This document shows, one piece after another, positions 44,356 through 54,567 of a DNA stretch of 64,000 bases (the first letter of the stretch is position 1; the number at the start of each line of letters is the position of its first letter). Origin of the DNA: Maylandia zebra (taxonomy: Eukaryota > Chordata > Actinopteri > Cichliformes > Cichlidae). Location of the stretch: contig NC_135170.1 of NCBI RefSeq assembly GCF_041146795.1, positions 35,980,659-36,044,658 of the forward strand. Reading direction: 5' to 3'. A program made the position numbers and the translations under genes. The notes beneath the pieces are model-generated. The model saw only the letters and a list, made by a program, of their open reading frames with translations, did no database searches and was not told the DNA's origin.

Positions 44356-45314
44356 ACCTAAACGTCTACTGTAAAAACGTAGGAGTGCACACTGAGGTGT
44401 TATCTTTTACACCTAAACAGGAAGTGTGGCTCCTCTTTAGTTTGTGCTCGTATCAATGATGATTTTATAAATTAATGAATTCACTTTTATTTTCTTACTT
44501 TCTCTCTCTCTATGCTGCACTTTGCACATATCTAACGTTCTTAAATGAACTTGTAGATCAAACTTTTTACTTCTCTAAAGTAGCAACAACCTTTGATACC
44601 AGTTTAATCATCAACAGATAATCAAACAATCATATTGCTCTGTGTTGCTCTCAGTACGTTGAGCAGCTGCCACATGTCTTCCCCTCTCTCTCTCTGACCC
44701 TGCTTTCCTGTCCTCTCTACGCTGTTTCTATGCAATAAATAAAAAAAAAAGGTCCAATCTGACAGAGAGGAGAATGATAAGAAACTATTTAAATAAAGGC
44801 TTTGTAATACTGCTGGCTCGGTGTCTGTCTGTTCTCTTGTGATCATTTTTATTACCACAAATATAAAAACATCTCCACTTTGGTCCGGTCTGTGGGAAGG
44901 ACAGGGTCCAGAAGTCTTGTGCTTTGTTCAGATGCAGGTTTGCAAAGCTGCATCTGAAACCAAACAAGCCATGTTTGTTCAGTCTGTTTCTAATTGTACT
45001 GCCATGAACTTTAACCTTTAACGTGCTAACTGAGGGTTAGAGAGCCTGAGCTGGAGCTCTTGAGTTTGTTGCAATTTCACTGAACATTACATGGCCTGAA
45101 CTTGGAAAATTAAGACTTGAATACTCCGAAATACGACAGAAAGTGTCAGTGTCCCTTTGACACTAAGCTTTAAAAGGAGATAACAAACACTCCACGTGTT
45201 GGCAGTGCTCGAGTATTTGCTCGAGTGGTTATCAGTCTCTTCTGAGGAACTGAGGAAGGGCTCGTTAAAGGAGTCATGCACATGATATAAAAGTCTTACT
45301 GATACAGCAGTCAT

Positions 45315-45370
45315 AACAAATTTCCCACGTGTGGGACTAATAAAGGTTATCTTATCTTATCTTATCTTAT
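45315..45370 (+). mobile_element. 56-bp LINE tail insertion unique to tandem copy 2
   Basis: AACAAATTTCCCACGTGTGG, GACTAATAAAGG and TTATCTTATC repeats form the last bases of the Rex1/CR1-like LINE of 4471-7324. Copies 1 and 3 have the uninterrupted CAGTCATAAAACAAAC, so the insertion point is exact. An extremely 5'-truncated insertion. Confidence 0.9.
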
Positions 45371-46723
45371 AAAACAAACATTGAAAGTAAAAAATAAATG
45401 CTGCGTTAGCGTGAATCAGAATCCAAAGACTGTGATGTCCCCGGGGGAAACTGCTTTGTTCCAGAAGCTCAATGAAAAAACATGAAAGACAGAAAAATGT
45501 AAACTCTTAAAAATAAGATCATCATCAATGTTCCCTCTAAGCTGCGCACTGCTACACGCTCTCTGCGCACAGAAAATCTGCGTTGCGCACAACAACAACA
45601 AAAAAGTCTCACCTGAATTGAAATTAACATTAAAACTTTAACAATCATGTTTTGCAGTGTCAGTCAGTGACTGGCTGCTCCCGTATGGGATCAGAACGAT
45701 GCCGCCTTATCCCGTAGTCCAGCCAATCACGCGATTCACATTTGTATATACGCAGCTAATCAATGTCACTGACAGGCTATGACAGCGTCCTTATGTGCGA
45801 CACCGGTGTTTTAGCAAAGCGGCTGATGTGGAGTGAAGCCACGTTAATGACAACGTGCACAACCATTGGAGATGTGAGCAGGACAGACGGAACAACTGAA
45901 AGTGTGGACTTTATAGCAGTTTTTAAATTGTGTTGATCGGCCACGTAAAACCAGAGTTATGATAAAATATCATTCATTTTTTATCAATATAGAAATGTGG
46001 GATGGTTCCCACATCGCAATTCCAAACACTAGGATCACCCCTGCCCCACGGCCGACACCCACACATCTTATATACACACACAGACAAAGACAATCCACAA
46101 CTCTTACATGTTGACTGCTTGGCCGTCACCTAAGGATTTACATCCCCGATGAGCAGGAGTCTCATCTTTTTAACGTCTCCCATGAACTAACAATGGCCTC
46201 ACTGTGTGTGCATATATGTGTGATAGAGCATAAGGCCCATCTGTAGTGCACATGCATACAACTAAATGAGAAAGTGATATTACTATTAGTAAAGTGATAT
46301 GATTAAAATATGTGATTAATGCACGAATAAAGAAATCTGCCAGTACAATATTTATGATGTAAGACAGGAAATTTTGGGTGTTTCTCTGCAAAACTGCTGT
46401 GAAGTTGCACACTACTTAAAAGTACTTGTGCAGTACTTCAATTTACTTATAGTATAAATATTTCATGTTCTCCTGTATTCTAATGTGCCTACTGTTAAGT
46501 AGTTGTAAGTTAATATAATTCCATCATCATTTCAAATAAAATATATTGAAATACAATTTAGAATTGTACATAATCTGTACATAGTGATTCCCACCTTTTA
46601 TCCTAACCCCTATCTGTATGTAATCTGCTCTTATTGCACTCCTGATTAGATGCAAACTGTATTTCATTACCCTGTATTCATGTGTGATGACAATAAAGTC
46701 TAATCCTAACCAAGCCCTTAGTG

Positions 46724-46950
46724 CAGGGGTCCCCAATCCCAGTCCACGAGGGCCGGTGTCCTGCAGCTTTTAGATCTCACCCTGGGTCAACACACCTGAA
46801 TCACATGATTAGTTCATTGCCAGGCCTCTGGAGAACTTCAAGACACGTTGAGGAGGTCATTTATCCATTTAAATCTGCTGTGATGGATCAAGGACACGTC
46901 TAAAACCTGCAGGGACACCGGCCCTCGTGGACTGGGATTGGGGACCCCTG
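46724..46950. mobile_element. 227-bp hAT-type MITE with 8-bp target duplication
   Basis: The inverted ends CAGGGGTCCCCAATCCCAGT (38 bp in all, identical on both sides, through CCACGAGGGCCGGTGTCC) are flanked by CCTTAGTG at 46716-46723 and 46951-46958. Short length and lack of coding mark a nonautonomous hAT element. It entered the unit before duplication, because copy 1 carries it at the same place. Confidence 0.9.
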
Positions 46951-47125
46951 CCTTAGTGTTTTGAGGTGTTACCTAAACGTCTACTGTAAAAACGTAGGAG
47001 TGCACACTGAGGTGTTATCTTTTACACCTAAACAGGAAGTGTGGCTCCTCTTTAGTTTGTGCTCGTATCAATGATGATTTTATAAATTAATGAATTCACT
47101 TTTATTTTCTTACTTTCTCTCTCTC

Positions 47126-48052
47126 TATGCTGCACTTTGCACATATCTAACGTTCTTAAATGAACTTGTAGATCAAACTTTTTACTTCTCTAAAGTAGCA
47201 ACAACCTTTGATACCAGTTTAATCATCAACAGATAATCAAACAATCATATTGCTCTGTGTTGCTCTCAGTACGTTGAGCAGCTGCCACATGTCTTCCCCT
47301 CTCTCTCTGACCCTGCTTTCCTGTCCTCTCTACGCTGTTTCTATGCAATAAATAAAAAAAAAAGGTCCAATCTGACAGAGAGGAGAATGATAAGAAACTA
47401 TTTAAATAAAGGCTTTGTAATACTGCTGGCTCGGTGTCTGTCTGTTCTCTTGTGATCATTTTTATTACCACAAATATAAAAACATCTCCACTTTGGTCCG
47501 GTCTGTGGGAAGGACAGGGTCCAGAAGTCTTGTGCTTTGTTCAGATGCAGGTTTGCAAAGCTGCATCTGAAACCAAACAAGCCATGTTTGTTCAGTCTGT
47601 TTCTAATTGTACTGCCATGAACTTTAACCTTTAACGTGCTAACTGAGGGTTAGAGAGCCTGAGCTGGAGCTCTTGAGTTTGTTGCAATTTCACTGAACAT
47701 TACATGGCCTGAACTTGGAAAATTAAGACTTGAATACTCCGAAATACGACAGAAAGTGTCAGTGTCCCTTTGACACTAAGCTTTAAAAGGAGATAACAAA
47801 CACTCCACGTGTTGGCAGTGCTCGAGTATTTGCTCGAGTGGTTATCAGTCTCTTCTGAGGAACTGAGGAAGGGCTCGTTAAAGGAGTCATGCACATGATA
47901 TAAAAGTCTTACTGATACAGCAGTCATAAAACAAACATTGAAAGTAAAAAATAAATGCTGCGTTAGCGTGAATCAGAATCCAAAGACTGTGATGTCCCCG
48001 GGGGAAACTGCTTTGTTCCAGAAGCTCAATGAAAAAACATGAAAGACAGAAA
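47126..48052. repeat. tandem unit, copy 3 (partial, about 0.93 kb)
   Basis: Matches the first 36% of the unit and stops at GAAAGACAGAAA, after which the sequence is unrelated. It lacks the 56-bp LINE tail of copy 2 but shares with it GTTAGCGTGAATC where copy 1 has GTTAGCATGAATC. Confidence 0.9.
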
Positions 48053-48544
48053 CAATACTCATTTCTGAGGAATTCGCCTTTTTTCTTGTCAATACTTGTA
48101 ATGATGAAAAGGATAAGAGGAGAACATTACCCAGTTTCATTTATTACATTCAGATGTTATCAAATTCCATGCAAAAGTGGAACCGTTATCGGTTTGTGTT
48201 GTTACTGTTAGGCTTGTCTCGCTGATAAACTCGAGGTTGCTTCAACTTCAGAGCACTTTTTAAGCACACATCCAAAGCTAAGTGATAAATGATGTCTGAA
48301 TGACTTTTTTAATTGCAGGCTTTTCATTGTAGTGCTCCAAATAACATTCAAATACAAATACAACAAGAAGGAAAATCAGGAACTAAACTCTAAACTTCCA
48401 TTTGTTGATGAGGTCCTGATAAGAGGCAGTGAGTTCCACAGGTACACGTTTAAGTTGTTGTTTTTCTTTATTGTACCGTGCTAATTTACTGATCTGAAGC
48501 CAGACTGAAGGAGCATGCAGTGGATTCTCAGGCAGTCCAGCCTA
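48053..48544. other. no gene recognised
   Basis: Unique A/T-rich sequence between the tandem array and the Tc1 element. Confidence 0.4.
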
Positions 48545-50096
48545 CAGGGAGTGCAGAATTATTAGGCAAATGAGTATTTTGTCCACATCATCCTCTTCAT
48601 GCATGTTGTCTTACTCCAAGCTGTATAGACTCGAAAGCCTACTACCAATGAAGCATATTAGGTGATGTGCATCTCTGTAATGAGAAGGGGTGTGGTCTAA
48701 TGACATCAACACCCTATATCAGGTGTGCATAATTATTTGGCAACGTCCTTTCCTTTGGCAAAATGGGTCAAAAGAAGGACTTGACAGGCTCAGAAAAGTC
48801 AAAAATAGTGAGATATCTTGCAGAGGGATGCAGCAGTCTCAAAATTGCAAAGCTTCTGAAGCGTGATCATCGAACAATCAAGCGTTTCATTCAAAATAGT
48901 CAACAGGGTCGCAAGAAGCGTGTGGAAAAACCAAGGCGCAAAATAACTGCCCATGAACTGAGAAAAGTCAAGCGTGCAGCTGCCAAGATGCCACTTGCCA
49001 CCAGTTTGGCCATATTTCAGAGCTGCAACATCACTGGAGTGCCCAAAAGCACAAGGTGTGCAATACTCAGAGACATGGCCAAGGTAAGAAAGGCTGAAAG
49101 ACGACCACCACTGAACAAGACACACAAGCTGAAACGTCAAGACTGGGCCAAGAAATATCTCAAGACTGGTTTTTCTAAGGTTTTATGGACTGATGAAATG
49201 AGAGTGAGTCTTGATGGGCCAGATGGATGGGCCCGTGGCTGGATTGGTAAAGGGCAGAGAGCTCCAGTCCGACTCAGACGCCAGCAAGGTGGAGGTGGAG
49301 TACTGGTTTGGGCTGGTATCATCAAAGATGAGCTTGTGGGGCCTTTTCGGGTTGAGGATGGAGTCAAGCTCAACTCCCAGTCCTACTGCCAGTTTCTGGA
49401 AGACACCTTCTTCAAGCAGTGGTACAGGAAGAAGTCTGCATCCTTCAAGAAAAACATGATTTCCATGCAGGACAATGCTCCATCACACGCGTCCAAGTAC
49501 TCCACAGCGTGGCTGGCAAGAAAGGGTATAAAAGAAGAAAAACTAATGACATGGCCTCCTTGTTCACCTGATCTGAACCCCATTGAGAACCTGTGGTCCA
49601 TCATCAAATGTGAGATTTACAAGGAGGGAAAACAGTACACCTCTCTGAACAGTGTCTGGGAGGCTGTGGTTGCTGCTGCACGCAATGTTGATGGTGAACA
49701 GATCAAAACACTGACAGAATCCATGGATGGCAGGCTTTTGAGTGTCCTTGCAAAGAAAGGTGGCTATATTGGTCGCTGATTTGTTTTTGAATGTCAGAAA
49801 TGTATATTTGTGAATGTGGAGATGTTATATTGGTTTCACTGGTAAAAATAAATAATTGAAATGGGTATATATTTGTTTTTTGTTAAGTTGCCTAATAATT
49901 ATGCACAGTAATAGTCACCTGCACACACAGATATCCCCCTAAAATAGCTCAAACTAAAAACAAACTAAAAACTACTTCCAAGAACATTCAGCTTTGATAT
50001 TAATGAGTTTTTTGGGTTCATTGAGAACATGGTTGTTGTTCAATAATAAAATTATTCCTCAGAAATACAACTTGCCTAATAATTCTGCACTCCCTG
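48545..50096 (+). mobile_element. Tc1-like transposon with open transposase and IR/DR ends
   Basis: Outer inverted repeats CAGGGAGTGCAGAATTATTA followed by GGCAA are identical over 25 bp at both ends. Inner repeats, GTGCATAATTATTTGGCAAC at 48725 and its inverted partner at about 49889, give the IR/DR layout with about 200-bp terminal regions. A TA lies at 48543-48544; on the right the expected TA reads TC. The element is close to full length at 1552 bp. Confidence 0.92.
48763..49779 (+). CDS. Tc1/mariner transposase, 338 residues, DD37E spacing
   Basis: Cut-and-paste transposase that binds the element's inverted repeats. An N-terminal paired-like helix-turn-helix region (residues 1-110: KSKIVRYLAEGCSSLKIAKL, RDHRTIKRFI) with a basic GRKKRVEKPRRK hinge precedes the catalytic core. 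That core holds LWTDEMRVSLDG, MQDNAPSH and PCSPDLNPIENLW. The second aspartate and the glutamate are separated by 37 residues, the spacing reported for the DD37E group of Tc1-like elements. The frame is open from ATG to TGA, the usual length. All three catalytic acids are present; whether the enzyme is active cannot be read from one copy. ATG at 48763 was chosen because it starts the conserved MGQKKDLTGSEKSK end. Confidence 0.92.
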   Translation: MGQKKDLTGSEKSKIVRYLAEGCSSLKIAKLLKRDHRTIKRFIQNSQQGRKKRVEKPRRKITAHELRKVKRAAAKMPLATSLAIFQSCNITGVPKSTRCAILRDMAKVRKAERRPPLNKTHKLKRQDWAKKYLKTGFSKVLWTDEMRVSLDGPDGWARGWIGKGQRAPVRLRRQQGGGGVLVWAGIIKDELVGPFRVEDGVKLNSQSYCQFLEDTFFKQWYRKKSASFKKNMISMQDNAPSHASKYSTAWLARKGIKEEKLMTWPPCSPDLNPIENLWSIIKCEIYKEGKQYTSLNSVWEAVVAAARNVDGEQIKTLTESMDGRLLSVLAKKGGYIGR

Positions 50097-50329
50097 TCGA
50101 TAAATCTAGATAATGAGGCATGAGATATAGGGACATAAAACTAAAGGTAAAGCACGAGAAACAAGGTCTTGCAAACAGGAACCAACTAACCATGTGGAGT
50201 TTGTGTTGGACTCCGTTAGGCTGGGATCAGCTCGTCTCGTGACATCAGTAATTAGCAGACTCTGTTATTAAGCTAACATGTTGTTGGATTTTTACTCAGC
50301 ATAACTGCAATGGATTTCTTTCCCATGTT

Positions 50330-51357
50330 CATTGCAGCTGCACAGTTTACCCATAACAGTTTGTCCTGAGAGGGAGGTGTGAAGTTCAAAAGATGGCAGA
50401 CTTGCCACCAGACAGGCTCAGCATGGAACCACCTTTTAGCAATGTCGGCATTGACGTGTTTGGGCCCTGGTCTGTGTCAGCCCGTCGCACGAGAGGAGGC
50501 AACGCTGATAGTAAGAGGTGGGCTGTCCTCTTCACCTGTCTGTGTGTCAGAGCTATACACATTGAGGTAACTGAGTCATTGGTTTCCTCCAGTTTCATAA
50601 ACGCATTCAGAAGGTTTATGGCGATTCGAGGGCATTTGCAAAACATATGCTCTAATTTCACCAGAGCTTGCAAAGATATGGGGATTCCCTCAAATCTTGA
50701 TGGGAAAGCCATGGAGAGGTTTCTGTCAGAACATGGATGTATGTGGACCTTCAACACACCACATTCCTCTCATATGGGAGGAGCATGGGAAAGGATGATC
50801 GGCATCACACGTTGTATCCTGGACTTGATGCTTCTTCAAATGGGCTCCTCCAAACTCACACATGAGGTACTCACAACATTCATAGCTGAGGTTTCAGCCA
50901 TAGTGAACAGTCGACCACTTGTGCCTGTGTCAAACGATCCTACAGATCCTTTCATTCTTACACCTGCTTCATTGCTTCAAGAAGCCAGAAAGTAGGTCCA
51001 TTCCCAGTACCAGAAGGAGATTTTGGTCATAAAGACCTATTGAAGCAACAGTGGCACAGGGTCCAAAGTTTGTCTAACACATTTTGGGACAGGTGGCGGA
51101 AACAGTATCTGTCAACGCTACAGTGTCGAACAAAGTGGACATCTGACCGGCCAAACCTTAAGCAAGGAAGTGTGGTGCTTCTTAAGGACAGTCAGTGCAG
51201 TAGGAACGAATGGCCCTTAGGAATTATCGTTGATGTGTATCCCAGTAAAGATGGAAGGGTGCGCAAAGTGCAAGTAAAGGTCATCAAGAAAGAGGAACCA
51301 AAGCTTTACGTCCGACCTGTGAATGAGATGATCTTGCTCATTCCTCCAGATGACTGA
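50330..51357 (+). mobile_element. BEL/Pao-type LTR retroelement fossil: 3' part of pol
   Basis: Recognisable parts are an integrase core region (IDVFGPWSVSARRTRGG, RWAVLFTCLCVRAIHIEV, TPHSSHMGGAWERMIGITR, VNSRPLVPV) and the C-terminal domain that follows it in BEL/Pao elements (WDRWRKQYLSTLQ, LKQGSVVLLKD, WPLGIIVDVYPSKDGRVRKV). Everything upstream in pol, and gag, is absent next to it. It is a broken, incomplete copy; an LTR-like sequence follows on the right. Confidence 0.8.
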
Positions 51358-51413
51358 AATGTGTTTGACCTTGTCATATTAGTAGGTGAAACCCGCTGGG
51401 TTTCAGACGGGGA

Positions 51414-52740
51414 GTGTTCTGTCACCAGTGTTGAGAAGGTTACTTTTAAAATGTATTCCATTACAGAATACAGATTACATGCCCCAAAATGTATTCTGTA
51501 ACGTATTCCGTTACGTTACTCAATGACAGTAACGTATTCTGAATACTTTGGATTACTTAATATATTATCATGCTTTTTACAACAACGTGAATGTACTATT
51601 GCTGTGTGATTTATTACTGTTACTGAAGGTCCGCGACTCCGAACTGTAGTAAAGGGACCTCTGACTAATACGGCGGGGTCCCTGTCGGCTCGTAGCCGAA
51701 AAATAGCTTTACTTTGTTGTGTGGGTCAACTTTTCTTGCGAGAGACAGAGAGAGGCGTTGAAAGACTCCAACGGAGCTTATTGTTTTCGGAGGAAAACAG
51801 GAACACGGTGTACAGTCGAGTCTTAATAGCTTACTTACAACTGGGCTCGTCAGGCTCTCTTCTTGGCTGCAGTGGTTATTATTATATTTACATGCTTCCA
51901 GCTCCCGTTTTTCCTCGATGACAGCTCGTACCTTTCCACTCCCCTTTTTCTCCCTCCTCGCTCACAGACCCATAACGTGTATGGCAGTCCATTCTCCCTG
52001 CAGCACGGACTACACTGCCCATGATGCTACATTCTTTAGAGCTATGCTTGTAGCATTCTGCCTGTTAGCTTAGCACAACAACAACAACAACGAAAAGGCG
52101 CTCTCTCACCCAGGAAACACACAGTCGCAGAGAGAGAGAGCGTCGCCCTGTAACCATGGCAGCCGTAACGCTGCCGCCTGGAACAACAGAACGTAGCTGT
52201 CAAACAAAACCCAAACAGTCCTGACCCGCGACAATATGAAACAGGAAAGTACCGCAGTGTAATCCATTTATTTCAACAAAGTAACTGTATTCTGAATACC
52301 ACCTTTTTAAACGGTAACTGTAACAGAATACAGTTACTCATATTTTGTATTTTAAATACGTAACGGCGGTACATGTATTCCGTTACACCCCAACACTGTC
52401 TGTCACCATGTAACTGTGTTCTGTTTAAATAGATTTTCCCTGAGAAAGTTGCTCTTTAGTGCCTCCTTCTGGCATGACCTGGTGTAACGTGCACAAATCT
52501 GTCTCTGTTCTATGATGTCATCAGAAAGTGCATGCTATTGTTTGGGGAAAAGACTTCTGTTCTCTGCTGTAGTAACAATTGTCTCCCTTAAGATGGTCTT
52601 TAAGGGCGTTGTCGGTATGAAATTCTGTTCCATCCTTACTAATGAACAAAATCTACTTGAAATGCGATTGCAGTGTTTGCTTAATAGAAATGGTTGTAAA
52701 GAGAGGATTCGCTAACGCTTTTGGCTAAACAAGTCATTTG
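51414..52740 (+). mobile_element. LTR-like sequence of the BEL/Pao fossil, interrupted by a hAT element
   Basis: Directly after the pol remnant comes a purine-rich TTTCAGACGGGGAG tract and then TGTTCTGTCAC, as expected for a polypurine tract and the start of a 3' LTR. The sequence is split at 51426-52398 by a hAT element and resumes with CATGTAACTGTGTTCTG. The right end of the LTR is not resolved. Confidence 0.5.
51426..52398. mobile_element. 973-bp nonautonomous hAT element with perfect 8-bp duplication
   Basis: Ends CAGTGTTGAGAAGGTTACTT and CGTTACACCCCAACACTG are inverted, with TGTAACGTATTCCGTTACG-like subterminal repeats. TCTGTCAC flanks both sides (51418-51425 and 52399-52406). No transposase frame is inside; frames of up to 66 codons are not genes. 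A piece of the same family is at 3981-4038. Confidence 0.92.
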
Positions 52741-53227
52741 TACTGTTATTGTGTATTTGTCCTTGTCTTTGATTTCTAAGAGCATTTCATGTTGTTTTCT
52801 CAGTTTTATTCTACTTCAACTGGCCTAAGTAAACCGAGTGAAGTCAAACCCTCGTGTCTGCGTGGTCATTTTGAAGAGGAGTTGAGTCTGAATGTCGACT
52901 CTAGCAAGGCGTTAGAGGCAGAGGACATTACAGTATGTGTTCAGGCTACACTTCTCGTTATTATCCACGTTTCCAAATTAAGAAGACACCTAACAGTTAC
53001 AAAATATTATCTAATTAAATTTAGTTGTAAAGATTATAGTTAGTTATAGAGTGAAAAAGACAGAGTGTGGCTGCACAGTGATTATTGTTTTAGTAATACA
53101 TGAAAAAACAAGCCTGGTAATTCATTACTCATAATTTTTGTTCTATCTATACAGAATAATATGTATAATTTTATTTCATAACAATGTGAAATAAGTGAGA
53201 GTTACTACTATAAGTACGAGTTAATAT
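52741..53227. other. no gene recognised
   Basis: A/T-rich. The frame at 52789-53043 has no motif and may lie in the continuation of LTR-like sequence. Confidence 0.35.
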
Positions 53228-53235
53228 GTTTATAT

Positions 53236-53275
53236 TAGGGATGCACCGATACCTATCAGTATCGGTGCATCCCTA
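53236..53275. mobile_element. 40-bp mini-MITE made of two transposon ends
   Basis: TAGGGATGCACCGATAC, a six-base spacer (CTATCA) and its perfect 17-base inverted partner are flanked by GTTTATAT at 53228-53235 and 53276-53283. The termini and 8-bp duplication are of hAT type. The element is little more than its two ends. Confidence 0.88.
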
Positions 53276-53707
53276 GTTTATATACATTTCCATATATCCA
53301 CTTATCTCTCAGTCTGCTCCTCAGTCCCAGATCTGAAAAAAACCCCCAAAGATATTAGAAGGTACATTTGAGATTAAAGAGGTTATTCTTCCAAAAATGA
53401 GATGGCACGAGAGAGAACAACGTAACCAATGTAAACAGAACAATTACGAAAATCCATAAAATAAGTGAGTAAAACAGAGCTGGGGCCCGTTCTTCGTACG
53501 TCGCTTACTACATCCAAGATCAAATGACACATCCAAGATCAAATCATCGCGCTAACCGTGAGCTCGCTAATCCGGTTCCCCGAACACACTTGCTGTTGAC
53601 GATTACTACAGCTGGACGCAGGAATGTGACATCACTGGGCGTCGTAAAAGGGGCTACGCATCGATAGTAGAAACATTGATCGGCAACCCGCTGATTGGTC
53701 GGCGAAA

Positions 53708-54380
53708 ATGTCGAAGGGGCGTGCTCGGTATTTTCCGGCAGCAGAGCAAGAACTCTTGAGTGAGGGATTTCAGGAGTTTCAGAGTTTAATTAAAACGCAA
53801 GAGAACACTGCAAAGGCTGCAAAAGCAAGGAGAGAGGGCTGGCAGAAAGTTGCTGACAAATCAAACTCGTAGGTAATTTAATAATAATAATAATAATAAT
53901 AATAATGGATTGGGTTCATATAGCGCTTTCCAAGGCACCCAAAGCGCTTTACGATACCACTATTCATTCACTCCCACATTCACACACTGGTGGAGGCAGC
54001 TACGGTTGTAGCCAGGCTGCCATATCGCGCCATCGGCCCCTCTGGCCAACACCAGTAGGCGGTAGGGTAGATCTATCATATGACACTATATTGTCCAATA
54101 TCATATGGCATTATATTATATTATAATATGTTATATTATATCCCCTTTCACATTAGAGCCACAACAGGACCCACAAGAACATGGGAACAAGTAAAAGTGG
54201 AATACAGGAGTATTCTACAGAATGGTAATATTTATCTCTTAGATTGCTTTGCGTCTCTTGGCAAGGTAATACTGGCCTGTAATACTCTGTTAGTTTGTTC
54301 ATAACAGCAACCAAGAAAAGGGCAGAGGAAAAAAAGACAGGTGGTGGTCCTGCACCCCCTCGTCAACAAGTTGGTTAAGT
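53708..54380 (+). pseudogene. Harbinger Myb/SANT-like accessory protein remnant
   Basis: ATG at 53708 starts MSKGRARYFPAAEQELLSEG and continues through QKVADKSNS to 53871. After an intron-like gap holding a dispersed repeat, 54155-54231 gives RATTGPTRTWEQVKVEYRSI then LQNGN, and 54306-54360 gives TKKRAEEKKTGGGPAPPRQQ. These are the usual three parts of the Myb/SANT-like DNA-binding protein that partners the Harbinger transposase. The first block runs into TAG and the C-terminus is cut off. Confidence 0.7.
53880..54070 (+). repeat. AAT microsatellite plus common fish dispersed repeat
   Basis: Nine or so AAT units lead into TATAGCGCTTTCCAAGGCAC, CCAAAGCGCTTTACGATACC and ATTCACTCCCACATTCACAC, ending with GGCCAACACCAGTAGGC, a repeat found scattered through fish genomes. 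It sits within the intron-like gap of the Myb remnant. Confidence 0.6.
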
Positions 54381-54567
54381 AAATAATACCCTCACGGGAA
54401 AATCGATATCTCTCTATGAGCACACTGTCGCGCTGAGCTAAAGGATCCTGTCTGTCCCGCAATATACGCTGAATTCTGAGGACTCTCCTTATCAATCTTG
54501 CACCTTCCGCAATGGGTTGCTCGCGTATACGGACAGGACATGGCTGCGACAGGCTTCCCAAATCCAC
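54364..54567 (-). pseudogene. Harbinger transposase N-terminal remnant
   Basis: On the minus strand the frame carries RVLRIQRILRDRQDPLAQRD and SVLIERYRFSREGIIYLTNL, matching the start of HARBI1-type transposases (RDRxDPLxxxDxxLxERYRFSxxGIxYL). The DDE catalytic region is entirely missing, so this copy depends on other elements. Confidence 0.7.

Larger units (their letters stand above)
41969..44510. repeat. tandem 2.5-kb unit, copy 1 (2542 bp)
   Basis: Begins at TATGCTGCACTTTGCACATA and repeats from 44511. Copies 1 and 2 are about 98-99% alike by eye over their whole length. The unit contains noncoding DNA, a dispersed repeat (42926-43330), a LINE 3' end and a hAT MITE. Conserved short frames in each copy reflect DNA identity, not protein selection. 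Confidence 0.9.
44511..47125. repeat. tandem 2.6-kb unit, copy 2 (2615 bp)
   Basis: Same unit as copy 1 with four visible length differences: a 56-bp LINE tail (45315-45370), 21 bp retained beside the MITE, and small losses of 3 and 1 bp. These add up to the 73-bp difference between copies. Confidence 0.9.

Noticed and set aside
42080-48211. Short frames conserved between tandem copies (for example 80- and 89-codon minus frames)
   Set aside because: Conservation comes from recent DNA duplication; synonymous and other changes cannot be told apart and no domain is present.
48799-49607. Minus-strand frames inside the Tc1 element
   Set aside because: They mirror the strongly conserved transposase on the plus strand and have no motifs of their own.
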